A stretch of DNA of 64,000 bases, taken from NCBI RefSeq assembly GCF_036669915.1, contig NC_089312.1, positions 7,416,938 through 7,480,937 on the forward strand. The letters run 5' to 3'. A program made the position numbers and the translations under genes. The DNA is from Pocillopora verrucosa (lineage: Eukaryota; Cnidaria; Anthozoa; Scleractinia; Pocilloporidae). Below the pieces are notes generated by a model. That model did not search any database. It saw nothing but the letters and a program-made list of their open reading frames with translations, and was not told where the DNA came from. How positions within the stretch are numbered: the first letter of the stretch is position 1; each line of letters begins with the position of its first letter. Below are positions 61,701-64,000 of this stretch, one piece after another.

Positions 61701-63101
61701 CGAGGTTTGCTGAAGATCCCGATCATCGACTCCAATCTCACGAAAGTCATTGTTTAGGAGGAAGTCCTCATTCCTTCCATAATTAAATATATATTTTCCC
61801 AGTATGTAAACAGGTCTCTCGGCAATCATTTGGAAGCACAATGGAAAAACGTTCTCAAGCAACGTATTTCGAAATCCTAACATTATTCTTATAGAACAAT
61901 AATCGTTGAAGAAAATGGAAGTGCAAACTTGAATAACTCTTAACTGAGAAATACAAATACTCACAAAGTGGACATAATACTTTATGGGGATTTCTTCACC
62001 ATAGGCATTTCCGTCGACCATCTTGAGATAATGATCTAACAGACCTGAAAAATAATGGATGGAGCAGAAATTGGCAACTTCGGCTTAAATCCAACATACA
62101 CGACCACACTGTAGCGATGAAATAAGGACCATGACTTTTCAGGGAACAAATTACATCCAGCGTTCGCATTAGAGCGATTCTCAATTATGTGTCGAAAGTA
62201 ATCCTTTCCATCACACTGTGATTGGTCAAGAAAAACCGTGCCCATCTCTACCAATGAGATGTGACTTGGTCACTCGCGTTTTCCCGCGCTTAAGGCAGTT
62301 TCCTTGTTTCGCATATGAGTTCTCATTGGCGCCCTGTGATTCACTGTGAGTCTTTTAACTGCTTCGGTTTTTGTTGTAAAACAAACCATCGAAAAGTGCA
62401 GTAAACAACTTCAGTAAAAAAAAAAAAAAAAAAAAAAAAAGAGATTCTACGAAGTCTTGCAGACACATTGCATCCGTTTTCAGGAACCTAGGATACTGAG
62501 CACAACAGAAAAAAAAACCTTCTTTGCTCGCAACTCAAACCTAAAGGCTTAACCTGTACAATAATTAAGACATTGCGAAACTTCAAATTGCAAATTTCGG
62601 CGAACAAGACACACCAACCCGTAGTAACGCAAAGAAAACAAAACACACCTTTTGTAGTGGTGAACTCCTTAGCTTCGCCATGGTTTGAAAGCTTCAAATC
62701 AGTCAGGGAGCCTTCCAATTTTGGCCGTGGGACCCTGTTAAGGAAAAGAAACACGACACTATTCATTTTTTCCCGTTGTTGTCAACAACCCTAACAAGAA
62801 CCCGAACCACTTTACGTTCTCGTTTTCCGTAACTTCTCAAAACAGGTTTGTCTAGGTCTTCTAATACAATAACAACATGACCTCTGCAATAATGCCCCCA
62901 TCATAATTTCAAGGAGGAAAATTAAGTCACCTACAAAACCAACAGTGGGTTTGAAATTTAGACGCTGAATGAAATGTAATCCTACGAGTCTGCTTCCAAA
63001 GGCGCCGCAAAGAGAAGCGGACTGGTGAAACGAAGGGGAAGAATCTCGAATTCGAGCTCGTCCATATGTCCACGGTTCACTTGTGATAGGTGTCCTGCAT
63101 A
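57539..63101 (-). CDS. Adaptor-appendage-like protein, C-terminal 335 codons over ten exons (AP-5 beta candidate)
   Basis: Ten exons join in phase on the minus strand: 62882-63101, 62649-62734, 61965-62044, 60883-60970, 60482-60532, 60193-60214, 59311-59419, 59131-59207, 57851-57963 and 57539-57702 (TAA). Every junction is GT-AG. The exon at 60193-60214 is only 22 nt, yet its phases fit both neighbours. The predicted protein has VPRPKLEGSLTDLKLSNHG, LENLPVQFCDLFNPLQVP, AELFSVLWDHI and MATDDWRLLQLVESYLQQF. Alternating strand-like segments, the DLF/LFxxLW block and a final TDDWRLL..VESYL helix resemble the appendage (ear) domain of coat-adaptor large subunits. AP-5 beta, a late-endosomal adaptor subunit, is my best guess from pattern only. 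The N-terminal part lies beyond 63101; one further possible exon (63542-63617) does not join in phase. The identity could be wrong; the exon chain itself is well supported. Confidence 0.6.
58392..58545. repeat. Foldback element with arms of about 55 bp
   Basis: The left arm (58392-58446) and right arm (58490-58545) are inverted copies. Both carry GGGCAACTGCCCACCTACCCC and end outward in CAAG(C/T)TTGGGATCA. Pairing is nearly perfect apart from a few bases, with a 43-bp loop. The element lies in an intron of the minus-strand gene. It is a likely MITE or foldback transposon. Confidence 0.8.
58989..59025 (+). repeat. G-rich run
   Basis: AGGAGGGGGTGGTGGAGGAGG is followed by GGGGTGGGGG. Four or more G-runs are close enough to form a quadruplex on the plus strand. 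It lies in an intron of the minus-strand gene; any role is unknown. Confidence 0.55.
61080..61720. mobile_element. Nested copies of the GGGACC-ended MITE
   Basis: A near-complete copy (61199-61588) matches the element at 2653-3021 along its length and ends GCTTAAGGTGCCC. To its left (61080-61197) is an older partial copy sharing CTCCAACTTCAGCAAAACAT and ATAAAAGCAGCGTCGAG. To its right (61590-61720) is a third partial copy of the 3' end (GCGTCCTCGTTCTCGTCGCC). All lie within the intron between the exons at 61965 and 60970 of the minus-strand gene. Confidence 0.75.
62416..62440. repeat. 25-A homopolymer
   Basis: An uninterrupted run of 25 A lies in an intron of the minus-strand gene. It may be the tail of a retroposed sequence or simple slippage; no element could be recognised upstream. 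Confidence 0.7.
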
Positions 63102-63617
63102 CTGTTAGGATCAGCTGTGTGGTATGCGTTTGTGTTTAAGTCGAATAAGAAAGATGGTAACTTTTGAGTTCGGTTATCGGATTGACCCTTGGATTCCTAG
63201 GAGAGACTAGCATCTAAATTCTCCTTACAATATTAGCCCTGAATTACACAATAAAGTCATGAGAACAAAGGAGATAATCACCAACTGAAGAAGCTCTGGA
63301 TTGTTGAAGAAATTCCTATTGTCAGTACCTAAGCAATGTATAGGGAAGAGTATGGAAAATATGTATTCGGATGTTAGGGTGTAAAGAATTGAGAAAGATG
63401 TGGATCGTTTTGTCAAGAGCGTGAGACATAGAGTAGAAGTGAAGAAGTCAGAGTATCCCGTGGAAGTTAGAAGGGAATTCTTAAGAACCCAATTTGCTCT
63501 GTTGTTACGTGAAGAGGAAACAAGATGACGAGATTCTTTACCTTGTAAGCTTGAGAAAAGGCGAACTGATGTGTTTTACCGGAGGAGGAACGGGAAATGT
63601 GCTGGTTGTGATATCAT

Positions 63618-64000
63618 CTGGGGACAAATTATCAAGAAAAACAATAATTAAGAATTCACGTTAAGTTTTATTTTGTGTTTAGTTTTGTTTTTGTAAAGTG
63701 ATGGAACGTTTAAAAAAATGAGAGAACTATATCTGTGTTTGTTCCTTGTTTTGTTGTTTAATTTGTTTTCATTTGTCTAGATGTACATTGTTCTGTTTTG
63801 TTTGCCGTTATTTCTGTTTTATTTTGTTTCGTTTATTTTGCTTTGTTTACTTCAATCTTTGTCTTTAGTTTTTGTTGGTTTTTTGTTTTTGTAAACTGAA
63901 GAACGCCTGAGAGTTGAGAGAATTGTGTATTTCATGATTTATAACAATTGCAGTGCTGAAAATGTACATGAAAAAATTACGCACACCTGAGTGGTTGAAA
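63618..64000. other. T- and G-rich right edge
   Basis: This holds GTTTTGTTT-type simple sequence (63660-63895) and no supported exon. It is likely intron or upstream sequence of the minus-strand gene, whose N-terminal exons are outside the window. Confidence 0.4.

Noticed and set aside
61608-62021. 137-codon minus-strand frame with a Dpy-30-like look (ENVFPLCFQMIAERP).
   Set aside because: Its last part overlaps a MITE, and the flanking exons (61965-62044 and 60883-60970) join in phase without it. Only its 5' end is a real exon.
1-64000. CRISPR arrays, bacterial operons or prophage.
   Set aside because: Spliced genes, SINEs and LINEs show a eukaryotic chromosome; no regularly spaced repeats of the CRISPR type are present.

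Overview
The window reads as nuclear DNA of an anthozoan cnidarian, most likely a stony coral or close relative. It is AT-rich and intron-rich (GT-AG introns), and it is packed with old transposons. MAEA and TMC proteins are animal-like, and 7TM receptor copies are expanded. No bacterial gene organisation is visible.

Layout. (1) 0.5-6.1 kb, minus strand: a multi-exon adhesion-type 7TM receptor with a Ser/Thr-rich ectodomain; a TA-flanked MITE sits in the intron between its TM4 and TM5 exons. (2) 7.5-8.15 kb: a 0.32 kb direct tandem duplication. (3) 9.0-11.3 kb, minus strand: a TMC channel-like protein encoded by one uninterrupted 754-codon ORF. (4) 12.07-19.9 kb, plus strand: a complete nine-exon MAEA gene (CTLH/GID E3 ligase subunit, 389 aa) whose introns are rich in the TACATGTA palindrome. 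(5) About 20.1-51.6 kb: four head-to-tail copies of a roughly 7-9 kb unit. Each unit has a tRNA-derived SINE, one single-exon class A GPCR on the minus strand, a second SINE and (units 1-3) a decayed LINE. The GPCR copies differ in state: copies 2 and 4 are intact (336 codons), copy 3 has one nonsense codon, and copy 1 has four one-base indels that cancel in length. Unit 4 has lost its LINE and has gained about 2.4 kb with a 20-bp tandem repeat and a broken unidentified gene. It also carries a Penelope-like element remnant with a GIY-YIG fragment and hammerhead-like cores. (6) 55.4-56.1 kb, plus strand: a 242-codon ORF of unknown function. (7) 57.5-63.1 kb, minus strand: a ten-exon gene end (335 codons readable, one 22-nt micro-exon) that looks like the C-terminal appendage of an adaptor subunit, with AP-5 beta as my best guess.

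The genes are independent eukaryotic transcription units and do not form a pathway. The main story is a recent tandem array of receptor genes carried with SINE and LINE cargo, at different stages of birth and decay. Splice-site and phase reasoning was done by eye. Family names rest on motif recognition, not on searches.
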